From Pontibacillus halophilus JSM 076056 = DSM 19796 (GTDB lineage: Bacteria; Bacillota; Bacilli; Bacillales; BH030062): DNA of 64,000 nucleotides. Below, piece by piece: positions 42,101 through 50,311 of this stretch (position 1 is the first letter of the stretch; the number at the start of each line of letters is the position of its first letter). The stretch spans positions 62,001 through 126,000 of the forward strand of contig NZ_AULI01000009.1 of NCBI RefSeq assembly GCF_000425205.1. Reading direction: 5' to 3'. The translations under genes and the position numbers were made by a program. Under the pieces are notes generated by a model. It was not told the DNA's origin and did no database searches. It saw only the letters and a list, made by a program, of their open reading frames with translations.

Positions 42101-43264
42101 TCATTCAGTTACATGTTCTTCTAAATAGGTTTGGAGTCGATCCATTCCTTCCTCGAGCACATCCATGCTGTAGGCATATGAAATTCTCATGTAACCTTCG
42201 CCATATAAAGAAAAGGCATCTCCTGGTACTAGAGCAAGACCTACTTTCTCTACAAGGTCAAGACCAAGGTCAAAGGAAGAGTGGCCTGCTATTGAAAGTT
42301 TCGGGAAGAGGTAAAACGCGCCGCCCGGTTTCTCAACTTCAATCCCTAACTTCAATAAACGGTTGTACACAAAGTCACGGCGTTGATGGTACTGCTCTTT
42401 CATTTCTACAGCATCTTGTCGTCCGTTCTGAAGAGCCTCCAAGGCAGCATGTTGGGTAATGGAGGTGGCACAAGATACATTGTACTGGTGCACCTTTAGC
42501 ATATGCTGACGCAACCACGAAGGCGCGAGCGAATAGCCGAGTCTCCAACCTGTCATGGAGTGTGATTTAGACAAACCGTTGATTACAATGGTCTTCTCCT
42601 TCATTCCTTCGTAGTTTGCAATAGAGCGATGATTGTCCTCATAGACGAGTTCAGAATAAATCTCATCTGATAGAACGAAGATGTTACGGTCTTTAAGGAA
42701 AGCAGCTAACTCTGCCAGCTCTTCTTCCGATAAAGTAGCACCTGTAGGATTAGACGGATATGGAAGTACGATGCACTTAGTATTTTCTGTAATGGCTTGC
42801 TCCAGCTTATCCTTTGTTAATTTAAATCCAGAATCTCTTGTATCAACGTGTATTGGTGTAGCGCCAGCCAGACGAATGAGCGGCTCATAGCCAGGATAGA
42901 CAGGTCCTGGGAGAATCACTTCATCCCCTGGGACAAGGATTGTTCTAAAGGTTACGTCAATCGCTTGAGAAGCACCAACAGAAACGATGATTTCAGATTC
43001 CGGGTCATAAGTAAGCCCGTAAGCATCATTTACAAAGCTCGAGATTGCTTTTCTTAAAGGGAGCATACCTGCATTGTGTGTATAGGTGGTTTGATTTGTC
43101 TGAATCGCTTCGATTCCTGCTTGTTTTACGTTCTCTGGAGTAGGGAAGTCGGGTTGTCCAATTGAGAGAGAGATCATATTCTCTTTCCCAGAAACCATGT
43201 TGAAAAACCGACGTATTCCAGAAATTTGAATGTTGTTTAATTGCGGGTTAATTAAGTTTTCCAT
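42101..43264 (-). CDS. patA: N-acetyl-LL-diaminopimelate aminotransferase PatA
   Basis: The 387-residue class I aminotransferase matches B. subtilis PatA along its length: ISGIRRFFNMVSG, SIGQPDFPTPENV, VSVGASQAIDVTFRTIL, YPSNPTGATLSEEEL, and the PLP lysine in NGLSKSHSMTGWR (near residue 230). PatA makes N-acetyl-LL-diaminopimelate from N-acetyl-2-amino-6-oxopimelate in the acetyl branch of DAP/lysine synthesis. The other branch enzymes DapH and DapL are encoded 12 kb away. Start ATG 43264 after GAGGTGACC. Confidence 0.93.
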   Translation of the reverse strand: MENLINPQLNNIQISGIRRFFNMVSGKENMISLSIGQPDFPTPENVKQAGIEAIQTNQTTYTHNAGMLPLRKAISSFVNDAYGLTYDPESEIIVSVGASQAIDVTFRTILVPGDEVILPGPVYPGYEPLIRLAGATPIHVDTRDSGFKLTKDKLEQAITENTKCIVLPYPSNPTGATLSEEELAELAAFLKDRNIFVLSDEIYSELVYEDNHRSIANYEGMKEKTIVINGLSKSHSMTGWRLGYSLAPSWLRQHMLKVHQYNVSCATSITQHAALEALQNGRQDAVEMKEQYHQRRDFVYNRLLKLGIEVEKPGGAFYLFPKLSIAGHSSFDLGLDLVEKVGLALVPGDAFSLYGEGYMRISYAYSMDVLEEGMDRLQTYLEEHVTE

Positions 43265-43326
43265 AATCGGTCACCTCATATTTACATATTATTCATACGA
43301 TTTTAACGTTTCTTAAGTATGTCACT

Positions 43327-43335
43327 TGTTATAAT
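43327..43335 (+). promoter_or_regulatory. Extended -10 promoter of the FbpB-like gene
   Basis: TGT-TATAAT (43327-43335), a consensus extended -10, 29 bp before the start codon. No Fur box is visible. Confidence 0.6.
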
Positions 43336-43363
43336 GGCACGGAATTCATTAAAGGAGTTGGCG

Positions 43364-43504
43364 ATGATGAGACCGCGATTACGTACGCTTGAAGAATTAA
43401 TTGCTGAGAATAAAGAGGCTTTGATCAATGATCAGCAAGCAATCGACTACATCGACGAAAAAATGGACGATAAGATTATAGCAGCGGGTGAAAGCCGTAT
43501 ATAA
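43364..43504 (+). CDS. FbpB-like small basic protein
   Basis: A 46-residue protein with the FbpB-family pattern RPRLRTLEELIAENKEALIND. FbpB of B. subtilis is a small basic protein that helps the sRNA FsrA save iron; that role is not proven here. ATG 43364 follows AAAGGAG. It is transcribed divergently from patA. Confidence 0.7.
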   Translation: MMRPRLRTLEELIAENKEALINDQQAIDYIDEKMDDKIIAAGESRI

Positions 43505-43606
43505 TTCATCAGCTGGGTTGATGATACCATACTCATACGGTTCATAACAGGTGATTGCTACTGGTTATGCATCAAGTTGAAATCGTTTATAAGGATTGTC
43601 ATTCCT

Positions 43607-43615
43607 TGTTATACT
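43607..43615 (+). promoter_or_regulatory. Extended -10 promoter of the patatin gene
   Basis: TGT-TATACT (43607-43615), 33 bp before the start codon; the -35 region is weak (TTTATA at 18-bp spacing). Confidence 0.5.
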
Positions 43616-43648
43616 ATCACTATGACTGATGGAATAGGGAGGGTTCAC

Positions 43649-44518
43649 ATGACGGAAACTGGACTAGTATTAGAGGGTGGAGGCATGCGTGGTGCTTATA
43701 CAGCTGGAGTATTAGACCTTTTCTTAGATGAAGGCATACAATTTCCTTACTGTATTGGCGCATCCGCAGGAGCATGTAACGGAAGTTCCTATGCTGCTAA
43801 TCAAAGAGGAAGAAACTATGATGTTATGGTGGGATACGGAGCTCATCCAGAGTACATATCTTACAAGCGTGCATTTACGAAGCGTGAACTGTTCGGGATG
43901 GATTTTATCTTTGATACGTTGCCAAATAAGCTGGTTCCGTTCGATTACGATGGCTTTCAACACTATGATGGCACCTTTGTCGTTGCTACGACAGATATTA
44001 AGACTGGAGAGCCAGTTTACTATGATACGTATCAGGACCGAGCACATTTACTAAAGCTTGTCCGTGCCTCAAGTTCGTTGCCGCTTATTGCGGATAGTAT
44101 CTCAGATGGGGGGCGGCTGTTAATGGACGGAGGCATTGCTGACCCAATCCCAATTCAACCATCTATTGATGCTGGCAACCAAAAGCATGTAGTGGTCTTA
44201 ACAAGGAATCCAGGCTATAAGAAAGAACCAATGAAGTTCTCCTGGCTAATTAAACGGAAATATAAACAGTACCCAGCATTATTGCATGCGTTAGCGACTC
44301 GACATAAACGATACAACGAGACGATTGAACGCCTTGAACAGCTTGAGGCGGAAGGGAAGTTGTTTATCATACAACCTCAGCAGCCGTTGAAAGTAAGTCG
44401 GATTGAACGAAATACAGCGAAGCTTCATGCGTTGTATGAACAGGGCTATGAAGAAGCGAAACACCAACAAGAAGCTTTAAAGCAATTTCTTTCAAGTACC
44501 CCGGCACAGTTTGCATAG
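43649..44518 (+). CDS. Patatin-like phospholipase
   Basis: A 289-residue patatin-family hydrolase. The oxyanion loop LEGGGMRGAYTAG (about 7-19), the nucleophile elbow GASAG (Ser near residue 40) and the catalytic Asp in DGGIADPIP (near 160) are intact. It should hydrolyse lipid acyl esters in the cytoplasm. ATG 43649 follows AGGGAGGGTTCAC; the frame from 43577 includes the promoter. The length fits the YjjU/RssA group. Confidence 0.92.
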   Translation: MTETGLVLEGGGMRGAYTAGVLDLFLDEGIQFPYCIGASAGACNGSSYAANQRGRNYDVMVGYGAHPEYISYKRAFTKRELFGMDFIFDTLPNKLVPFDYDGFQHYDGTFVVATTDIKTGEPVYYDTYQDRAHLLKLVRASSSLPLIADSISDGGRLLMDGGIADPIPIQPSIDAGNQKHVVVLTRNPGYKKEPMKFSWLIKRKYKQYPALLHALATRHKRYNETIERLEQLEAEGKLFIIQPQQPLKVSRIERNTAKLHALYEQGYEEAKHQQEALKQFLSSTPAQFA

Positions 44519-44524
44519 AATACT

Positions 44525-44563
44525 AAAGAAGCCAAAAACCACAACTGAGTTTTTGGCTTCTTT
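44525..44563. terminator. Terminator of the patatin gene
   Basis: AAAGAAGCCAAAAAC (44525-44539) pairs perfectly with GTTTTTGGCTTCTTT (44549-44563). Confidence 0.85.
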
Positions 44564-44642
44564 ATGGATAAATATAAGATGAGAATGTGCTTTCCTTGGT
44601 GAAGAAAGCAACTTACGCTATCAAGGAGGAGCGACTTATGTA

Positions 44643-45392
44643 TTAGATGTGGACACCATACACATTTGTTAAGAACAACATGACTAACAGGCCAATTAAA
44701 AATGCATAGGTAGCTTGAAGTTCATGGCCGTCCCCATGACTTTCTGGTATTAACTCCTTATAGATGATGAATAACATAGAACCAGCTGCGAATGCGAGTC
44801 CATAAGGAATTAAACCCTCCATGACTGAGGTGAGCAGAAAGCCCCCGATAGAGGCAATGATTTCGATTGCTCCTGTAAGGGTTGCAAGCAGCAAGGCATA
44901 GCCTCTTGGAGTCTGTTGTTGGAGTAGAAATAAGGCTACGATAAATCCTTCTGGGGCATTTTGGATTGCGATGGACATTGCCACAAGCTCCCCTAAAGCC
45001 CCATCATCCGCTGCATAGCTGACGCCGACAGAGAGGCCTTCAGGTATGTTGTGAAACGTGATGGCCATGATAATAAGAAGGGCTTTATGATCAATAACGA
45101 GTTGCTTAGGTGACCCTTGTTCTACATGCAAATGTGGGATTCGTTGTTCGAGGAGTGTTAGAAGCATTACGCCAATCAACATCCCGATGCCAAGCTGTGA
45201 GAAAGAACCGAGTGTAAGGGATTCTGGTATTAGGCTGAACGTTACCGCAGCCGTCATAATACCTGCTGCAAGTGCGAGTAAGATGTCTCGGAAGGTATGT
45301 GAAATTTGCTTTAAGAATAAGACTGGCAAAGCCCCGAGTCCAGTGGCTCCAGCTGATAGCAAGCTACCTAGTAACATGTCATGCATGTTCAT
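44643..45392 (-). CDS. ZIP-family divalent metal transporter
   Basis: A 249-residue membrane protein with eight hydrophobic segments and the two ZIP metal motifs FHNIPEGLSVG (TM4) and IQNAPEGFIVA (TM5). It probably imports zinc or iron/manganese. ATG 45392 follows GAAGGATGCG. The family is also known as GufA type when it carries HNIPEG/QNxPEG. No Zur box is obvious. Confidence 0.9.
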   Translation of the reverse strand: MNMHDMLLGSLLSAGATGLGALPVLFLKQISHTFRDILLALAAGIMTAAVTFSLIPESLTLGSFSQLGIGMLIGVMLLTLLEQRIPHLHVEQGSPKQLVIDHKALLIIMAITFHNIPEGLSVGVSYAADDGALGELVAMSIAIQNAPEGFIVALFLLQQQTPRGYALLLATLTGAIEIIASIGGFLLTSVMEGLIPYGLAFAAGSMLFIIYKELIPESHGDGHELQATYAFLIGLLVMLFLTNVYGVHI

Positions 45393-45551
45393 CGCATCCT
45401 TCAACATTCATTTGTACAACCTATGCGAGTGCCACGCATTGTATTAATCCTACCGGTCTAAAGTCATTCGTACTGACTATACTAACTACTAATTACATGC
45501 ATAAGAAAGGATGAATAGGGTGCGTACATAAGATGGCGGCGCCCGAATACA

Positions 45552-45872
45552 ATGTCAGACACTTATCTTCACATTCTCTTTGGCTCGGTTGCCTTGTTAT
45601 TCCTTTATGTTGCCATTACCCCGGTTGTGAAATGGCTCGTCCACCTTAAGTGGTCAAACACATTAACCTATGTTGTTGTAGGATTATGTCATTTATGTAT
45701 TCTTGTCCTGTTTGAACTTTACCAAGGAGTTACTGGTAGCGGTTATGTAGAAATAAGGGACGTGTTAAATGGGATGACCCCGTTGTTGGTTCTTGGGTTA
45801 GTGCTAGTTGGAAAGCAATTGTTGATGCGAGGATCAGGCTCTCATCAGGTTGGAAAGCACGTAAATAAATAA
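45552..45872 (+). CDS. Small membrane protein of unknown function
   Basis: A 106-residue protein with three hydrophobic helices (about 5-28, 38-58, 74-92) and a polar tail. There is no ribosome binding site before the ATG, and an in-frame stop lies 30 bases upstream, so the ATG at 45552 is the only real option. This makes the call less certain. It lies 82 bp before another membrane microprotein gene. Confidence 0.55.
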   Translation: MSDTYLHILFGSVALLFLYVAITPVVKWLVHLKWSNTLTYVVVGLCHLCILVLFELYQGVTGSGYVEIRDVLNGMTPLLVLGLVLVGKQLLMRGSGSHQVGKHVNK

Positions 45873-45954
45873 GTTTAAGAATAGGATGTGAAGTGAAACG
45901 TTTCTCTATAGAATTCGTAATAAGATATACACAACTTAGAGGAGGAATGAAAAC

Positions 45955-46167
45955 TTGGAACTTGTTGCAGGACTTGGTGTTTTTCTTACCATTTTATTGT
46001 TTGGCGGTGCTTTCATCTTTCTGTTGAACATCTTCACCAGTATATGGGCTTACCGAGATGCACAGCGAAATGGACAGAGTAAAGAATACGCGCTCATTAT
46101 TTTAATAGGGACGCTGTTCTTCCCAGTCATTGGCTTAATTATTTATTTAATTATAAGGAAAGCGTAA
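45955..46167 (+). CDS. Small two-helix membrane protein
   Basis: A 70-residue peptide with two hydrophobic helices separated by WAYRDAQRNGQSKEYAL. The layout resembles the N-terminal domain found before phospholipase D-type proteins (PLDc_N-like), common as short orphan proteins in Bacillaceae. The start is TTG after GAGGAGG. It ends at a terminator. Confidence 0.7.
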   Translation: MELVAGLGVFLTILLFGGAFIFLLNIFTSIWAYRDAQRNGQSKEYALIILIGTLFFPVIGLIIYLIIRKA

Positions 46168-46170
46168 CAA

Positions 46171-46199
46171 GGCAGACCTTCTTGGGTCTGTCTTTTTTT
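46171..46199 (+). terminator. Terminator
   Basis: GGCAGACC (46171-46178) pairs with GGTCTGTC (46185-46192), followed by seven T. Confidence 0.85.
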
Positions 46200-46285
46200 A
46201 TCTTTGGGCATGGCAACTCATAAAATAACTTTCTTCATCTAAGAGTCACGTATGTAAAAGCTTGAGTAAGGAATAGTAGAATACA

Positions 46286-46313
46286 TTGAAAAAACTGTCG
46301 AACAATCTATAAT
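46286..46313 (+). promoter_or_regulatory. Promoter of cheV
   Basis: TTGAAA (46286-46291), 16 bp, TATAAT (46308-46313), 36 bp before the start codon. It is a sigma-A type promoter rather than the sigma-D motility type. Confidence 0.65.
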
Positions 46314-46348
46314 GGAAGTAGAGTCATATATAGGAAGGACGATAGGTC

Positions 46349-47257
46349 ATGAGTATGAATCAAAAGGGTATATTGCTAGAGAGTGGGACAAATGAACTCG
46401 AAGTAGTGGAATTTACAATTGGAGCTAACAAATTTGGAATTAATGTAATTAAAGTTAAGGAAATTCTCCTTCCGGTACCCGTCACAAGAATTCCTCATTC
46501 ACATCCTTCTGTAGAAGGGATTATGGATATTCGTGGAGAGGTTGTACCTGTCGTAGATGTCGCTCATATGCTAGGCTTTCCGCCTTCAGAGCAACCCGCA
46601 CATGACAAGTTTATTCTCTCAGAATTTAATCAGACACGAATTGTGTTTCATGTACATACGGTTACTCAAATTCATCGGATTTCTTGGGGGGACATTGAGA
46701 AACCTGACAAGATGTATCAAGGTTTAGAAACGCAAGTAAACGGCGTTGTGAAAGTAAATGACGAAATGGTCCTCTTGCTTGATTTCGAACAAATGATTGC
46801 GAATATTCATCCGGAATCTACTATCCAGAAAGACCAAATTAAACGACTTGGAGAACGGCAACGGATGAATAAGCAAGTGCTTATTGCGGAAGATTCCGCT
46901 TTGCTTCGTGCCATGCTCGAAGAAACGTTGCATGAAGCGGGTTATGAAAATGTAACCGCATTTGAGAATGGGAAAGAGGCGCTAGACTACCTCTTACAAC
47001 TTGACACAACAGAAAAGCAGATCGAAGAATATTTCCAACTAGTCATTACAGATATCGAAATGCCACAAATGGACGGCCATCATCTAACGAAACGAATTAA
47101 AGAAGAGGATTCTCTTAAAGGCTTGCCAGTCATCATCTTTTCTTCTCTAATTACGGATGACTTACGCCATAAAGGTGAATTGGTAGGGGCAGATGCTCAA
47201 ATCTCAAAGCCTGAAATTGCTTCGCTTGTTGAACACATGGATAGACTCGTACTTTAA
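46349..47257 (+). CDS. cheV: Chemotaxis coupling/response regulator protein CheV
   Basis: The 302-residue protein has a CheW-like domain (about 15-155) and a C-terminal receiver domain (about 175-300). The receiver phosphoacceptor is Asp235 in VITDIEMPQMDGH, at the same number as in B. subtilis CheV, with the acidic pair in IAEDSALLR and the lysine in ISKPE. CheV couples receptors to CheA and helps adaptation. It is monocistronic and keeps its B. subtilis position between patA and ykyB. Confidence 0.95.
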   Translation: MSMNQKGILLESGTNELEVVEFTIGANKFGINVIKVKEILLPVPVTRIPHSHPSVEGIMDIRGEVVPVVDVAHMLGFPPSEQPAHDKFILSEFNQTRIVFHVHTVTQIHRISWGDIEKPDKMYQGLETQVNGVVKVNDEMVLLLDFEQMIANIHPESTIQKDQIKRLGERQRMNKQVLIAEDSALLRAMLEETLHEAGYENVTAFENGKEALDYLLQLDTTEKQIEEYFQLVITDIEMPQMDGHHLTKRIKEEDSLKGLPVIIFSSLITDDLRHKGELVGADAQISKPEIASLVEHMDRLVL

Positions 47258-47305
47258 AAAAAGAGTAAAGGAATCGATATACAGTCGATTCCTTTACTCT
47301 TTTGT
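47257..47305. terminator. Bidirectional terminator of cheV
   Basis: AAGAGTAAAGGAATCGA (47261-47277) pairs perfectly with TCGATTCCTTTACTCTT (47285-47301). Confidence 0.88.
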
Positions 47306-47500
47306 TTGAGAGTGTTCATACAGGTTCTCATACCATTCGGTAATCTCTTTATTGAGTTGAAGTGGAGTTTCTCCGAACGGAGCGTGATTTCGGATAATTT
47401 GCTGCTCTCCTTCACCGAGTCGTTCATACGCTTCTTTCATCTCTTGGGAAAGTTGTACAACGTGTTGAAGCTGGTATAAGAATTCTTTCATGTCATTCAT
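47294..47500 (-). CDS. Hypothetical helical protein
   Basis: A 68-residue, mostly helical acidic protein (MKEFLYQLQHVVQLSQEMKEAYERLG, then TEWYENLYEH). A strong GGAGGCG lies before the ATG. Its 3' end overlaps the cheV terminator. It lies 69 bp downstream of ykyB on the same strand and is likely co-transcribed with it. Family not recognised. Confidence 0.65.
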   Translation of the reverse strand: MNDMKEFLYQLQHVVQLSQEMKEAYERLGEGEQQIIRNHAPFGETPLQLNKEITEWYENLYEHSQTKE

Positions 47501-47569
47501 TTTAAACGCCTCCCTTTGCCATTCTATTCCTGTTTCTGGTTCTGGGAAAACGTGTAAATGTGTTCTGGT

Positions 47570-48076
47570 CTACCGTTTCTTTTTGTAATGGGGTTGGTCT
47601 TGCCAAGAAGCTAATTGCCCCCATGGCTTGTAAATAGAAGATTGGTAAGAATGAGGCACGGAACGTCTCGAGGCATTTTGGTTAGAGGGTTTCTGTCCAT
47701 TCTTCCCTAGGTAAGCCTGTAATATACGCTTGGCATGGGATAGAGACAAGCTTGGTTTTGGATTCCGATATGCTTGGTTGGCTTCTCCAAGGTGTTGTAG
47801 TGCTTGGAAATCTTCTCGCTTTGGTGGAATGTGAAAGTAGTAATCGCCCACTTGAACGAGCAACGTAGAATTTTGTTTGCTGTATTTAGAAGCATTCGAG
47901 AAATGAAGTCCAATTTTCTTGGCTTGTTTCTTCCGAAGCAATTGTTGGATTGCCTCTTTCTTTAATGTGTACAATTCTCTCGGGTCCGGAGCAGTCTTAG
48001 CGTGTTTGTTCACGACAAAGAGGGCTTCTGCAATTTGAGAGGTGGTATATGACTTATTGTTTCTTGACTGTGACAA
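47570..48076 (-). CDS. ykyB: YkyB family protein
   Basis: The 168-residue basic protein matches YkyB: TTSQIAEALFVVNKHAKTAPDPRELYTLKKEAI, GLHFSNASKYSKQNSTLLVQVGDYYFHIPP. It sits next to cheV as in B. subtilis. Function is unknown; it is typical of spore formers. The start is TTG after AAAGGAG. The C-terminal 40 residues are Ser/Gln-rich and basic and probably disordered. Confidence 0.88.
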   Translation of the reverse strand: MSQSRNNKSYTTSQIAEALFVVNKHAKTAPDPRELYTLKKEAIQQLLRKKQAKKIGLHFSNASKYSKQNSTLLVQVGDYYFHIPPKREDFQALQHLGEANQAYRNPKPSLSLSHAKRILQAYLGKNGQKPSNQNASRRSVPHSYQSSIYKPWGQLASWQDQPHYKKKR

Positions 48077-48149
48077 TCACCGCTCACTCCTTTCATAGCT
48101 GTAGTTGAATTGGTTCAATCATAACGAAATGTGTACAGCCTTTCAACTA

Positions 48150-48182
48150 AGAAGGATAAAGGGAAGTCCCTTTATCCTTTAA
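48150..48182. terminator. Terminator between ykyB and Sco1-like gene
   Basis: AAGGATAAAGGG (48152-48163) pairs perfectly with CCCTTTATCCTT (48168-48179). Confidence 0.8.
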
Positions 48183-48811
48183 GACGACTCTATTTTACTC
48201 TCTAAATCCGCTACAATACGCTCCATTTCACCACGTTGCATTCCCTTATATCGTTCAATCGCCTTTCCATCTGGATTGACTAGCATAAAGTTTGTTCCGT
48301 GAGTGACTTGGTCAGACTGATCTGTATGCTGGACAAGTAACTGGAAGGATTTAATGGAGAACTCTTTAATTTCTTCATTACTATATCCAGTAAGAAAATC
48401 CCAGTTAGAGAAGTCAGCTTCATGCTTCATTGCGAAATCTTTTAGTACACTCGGCGAATCAACAGTCGGGTCTACTGAAAATGATACAAAGCGAACTTCA
48501 TCGCTTAGACCTGCTTCTTCCACTTGGTCCTGAAGATAAGCCATGTTTGCTGTCATAGGAGGGCAAACCGTATCACAATTAGTGAAGATCATATCCGCAA
48601 TCCAGTACGTGCCTTCTAAATCTTCTAAGCTCACCGTTTCCTCATCTTGATTTGTAAATGAGAATGAACGAACATCACGTGAGAATTCAGGCTCGGCCAT
48701 AGCGGCTTGTCCACCTGAATTTGAAGTGCTATCAGAATCTTGTGAACCGCAAGCACTTAGAATCATAACCCCAATGAGAACGATTGTGTATGTAAACATC
48801 CGCTTCTTCAA
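48179..48811 (-). CDS. Sco1/SenC-type copper chaperone lipoprotein
   Basis: A 210-residue lipoprotein. The signal peptide ends in the lipobox LSAC-GS, so it is anchored outside the membrane. The thioredoxin-like domain has the copper ligands CDTVC (near residue 75) and His in VTHGTNFML. Sco1 proteins deliver copper to the CuA site of cytochrome oxidase or keep its thiols reduced. TTG 48811 follows GGGGGAAA; the frame from 48838 lacks a site. Confidence 0.9.
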   Translation of the reverse strand: MKKRMFTYTIVLIGVMILSACGSQDSDSTSNSGGQAAMAEPEFSRDVRSFSFTNQDEETVSLEDLEGTYWIADMIFTNCDTVCPPMTANMAYLQDQVEEAGLSDEVRFVSFSVDPTVDSPSVLKDFAMKHEADFSNWDFLTGYSNEEIKEFSIKSFQLLVQHTDQSDQVTHGTNFMLVNPDGKAIERYKGMQRGEMERIVADLESKIESS

Positions 48812-48902
48812 TCGTATTTCCCCCTTTAAGTAAACCAACCCGTTTCACTGGAATATTCTATCATTCTTTGATGTGGAAAGCCATGACAAAACGATGAACA
48901 GA

Positions 48903-48931
48903 AAAACATCCCCCAAGCTGAAGGGGGATGC
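48903..48931 (-). terminator. Terminator of the Gly-rich protein gene
   Basis: CATCCCCC (48907-48914) pairs with GGGGGATG (48923-48930); on the minus strand TTTTTC follows. Confidence 0.75.
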
Positions 48932-48935
48932 ATGA

Positions 48936-49259
48936 TTAGTAAGGACCAGGGCCATACCCAGGTCCGCCATACCCAGGTCCGCCATAGCCTGGGCCACCAT
49001 ATCCAGGTCCACCATACCCAGGTCCGCCGTAACCGGGGCCATATCCAGGACCTCCAGGGCCGCAGTATGGTGGATAACAACCTCCTGGATAACCAACAAA
49101 AGGAGGTCGTGCAAAAGCGCTAATGAGAAGTGGGCCAGCTACAAGACCAGCTGCAAAAGGTAGAAGAGGCCCTCCAAAGAAGAAACGTTGGTCTTCGTAT
49201 GAGCGTACAGGGTACGGATGGTAAGGTTGTATAGGTACGGGCATTGGTGTTTGCTTCAT
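48936..49259 (-). CDS. Gly/Pro/Tyr-rich repeat protein
   Basis: A 107-residue protein. A Pro-rich N-terminus (PMPVPIQPYHPYP), a hydrophobic middle (LLPFAAGLVAGPLLISAF) and a C-terminal half built of the pentapeptide PGYGG repeated about seven times. Such sequences are seen in spore coat or surface proteins of Bacillaceae; this assignment is inferred. ATG 49259 follows GGAGGGGAT. The repeats correspond to 15-bp tandem DNA repeats at 48953-49050. Confidence 0.75.
   Translation of the reverse strand: MKQTPMPVPIQPYHPYPVRSYEDQRFFFGGPLLPFAAGLVAGPLLISAFARPPFVGYPGGCYPPYCGPGGPGYGPGYGGPGYGGPGYGGPGYGGPGYGGPGYGPGPY
48953..49050. repeat. 15-bp tandem repeats encoding PGYGG
   Basis: About six imperfect copies of a 15-bp unit like CCAGGTCCGCCATAC (read on the plus strand), in frame with the Gly-rich gene. 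Copy number should vary between strains by slippage. Confidence 0.8.
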
Positions 49260-49309
49260 AGACTTATCCCCTCCATTCAGTAAGAATCCATTTATCATAT
49301 GTCATAAGC

Positions 49310-50185
49310 CTATGAATTGAGCCTGTCCCTATAATTGAGGGTGTGAATCGTGAGCTCTGGTCTACATAGGAATCGGTAAGGGAGACGTGTCATGCCGAGT
49401 CCCCGGCTTACATACAATTGAAATCCTGTTGTACCAATGGAATAAAGCCCTTCTGTATAGGTGTAGGCAAGTGGAGGAGTAACGAGTGGTCCGACGAAGG
49501 GAAGACGTATTTGTCCTCCGTGACTGTGACCAGCGAGCATAACATCGACTGGATAATGTTGAACGCTGTCTGCTAAATCCGGCTCGTGACATAACAACAA
49601 GGTGAAGGGACGTTGGTCTTGATTTTGTAAAGCGAGGTCAAGGTTCGGTTCTCCAAGTAATGCATCGTCTAGTCCAACAAGCAACAACTCTTCCTCGTTT
49701 ATCTTGATTAATGTGGACGAGTTCTGAAGGAGTGTGAACCCTGCGCGGTCCATAAGCGACTTAACTTCTTCTGTGCCATAGCCTCCGTGGTCATGGTTCC
49801 CATAAATCCAAAACTTCCCATAGGGGGCTTTCATAGAGTTTAATAGACTAGCTACACGTTCATAAGTGTGGTGAAACAAATTGCTAGGGTCATCAAATAA
49901 ATCACCCGTGAACACGATCATGTCTACATTATAGTTGTTGATCCGTGACACAATTGCTTCCAGTCTTTCTTCATCAAGATGAAAGCCGATATGTAAATCA
50001 CTAAATTGTAGAATTCTGAATCCATCTAATGGTTGAGCAATACGAGGTGAAGTGATGGTCTCTGATCGTACCGTAAAAAGGCGGGGCTCGATGTATTTGG
50101 CATAGCCTAGGCCTGCCACTGAAATGCCGAGTAAAGAGAGTACGCTATTCAGTCCTGTCTTTATAAATCTACGCCTTGTCATCAT
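49310..50185 (-). CDS. ykuE: Tat-exported metallophosphoesterase YkuE
   Basis: A 291-residue calcineurin-like phosphoesterase. The N-terminus TRRRFIKTG followed by a hydrophobic stretch is a twin-arginine signal, as in B. subtilis YkuE, which is a Tat substrate. Metal motifs are in order: FSDLHIG, TGDLFDD, YGNHDHGGYG, CHEPDLAD and AGHSHGGQ. The product is on the outer face or in the wall. ATG 50185 follows GGGGGAAG. It is divergent from fadH, as in B. subtilis gene order. Confidence 0.92.
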   Translation of the reverse strand: MMTRRRFIKTGLNSVLSLLGISVAGLGYAKYIEPRLFTVRSETITSPRIAQPLDGFRILQFSDLHIGFHLDEERLEAIVSRINNYNVDMIVFTGDLFDDPSNLFHHTYERVASLLNSMKAPYGKFWIYGNHDHGGYGTEEVKSLMDRAGFTLLQNSSTLIKINEEELLLVGLDDALLGEPNLDLALQNQDQRPFTLLLCHEPDLADSVQHYPVDVMLAGHSHGGQIRLPFVGPLVTPPLAYTYTEGLYSIGTTGFQLYVSRGLGMTRLPYRFLCRPELTIHTLNYRDRLNS

Positions 50186-50311
50186 TCGAACTTCCCCCAA
50201 TCTTGCAAGCAGTATACCATGAGGATAGTGAGAAAAATAGAAAACAGTGTCAAAGAAAAGGAATTCTTCGTCTCAATATGGAATGTTCTATTTGAAAGGA
50301 GAGGATGCAAT

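Noticed and set aside
42049-42459. 136-residue plus-strand ORF opposite patA
   Set aside because: Antisense shadow of the conserved patA C-terminus with no ribosome binding site.
43265-43363. Fur box before the FbpB-like gene
   Set aside because: No GATAATGATAATCATTATC-like sequence is present, so iron control is not supported by sequence.
43724-44054. Overlapping ORFs on both strands in the patatin gene
   Set aside because: Shadows of the real gene; no start signals, and the patatin motifs fix the coding frame.
48953-49050. CRISPR-like short tandem repeats
   Set aside because: The units are 15 bp without spacers and lie in frame in a Gly/Pro/Tyr-rich gene with a good ribosome binding site.
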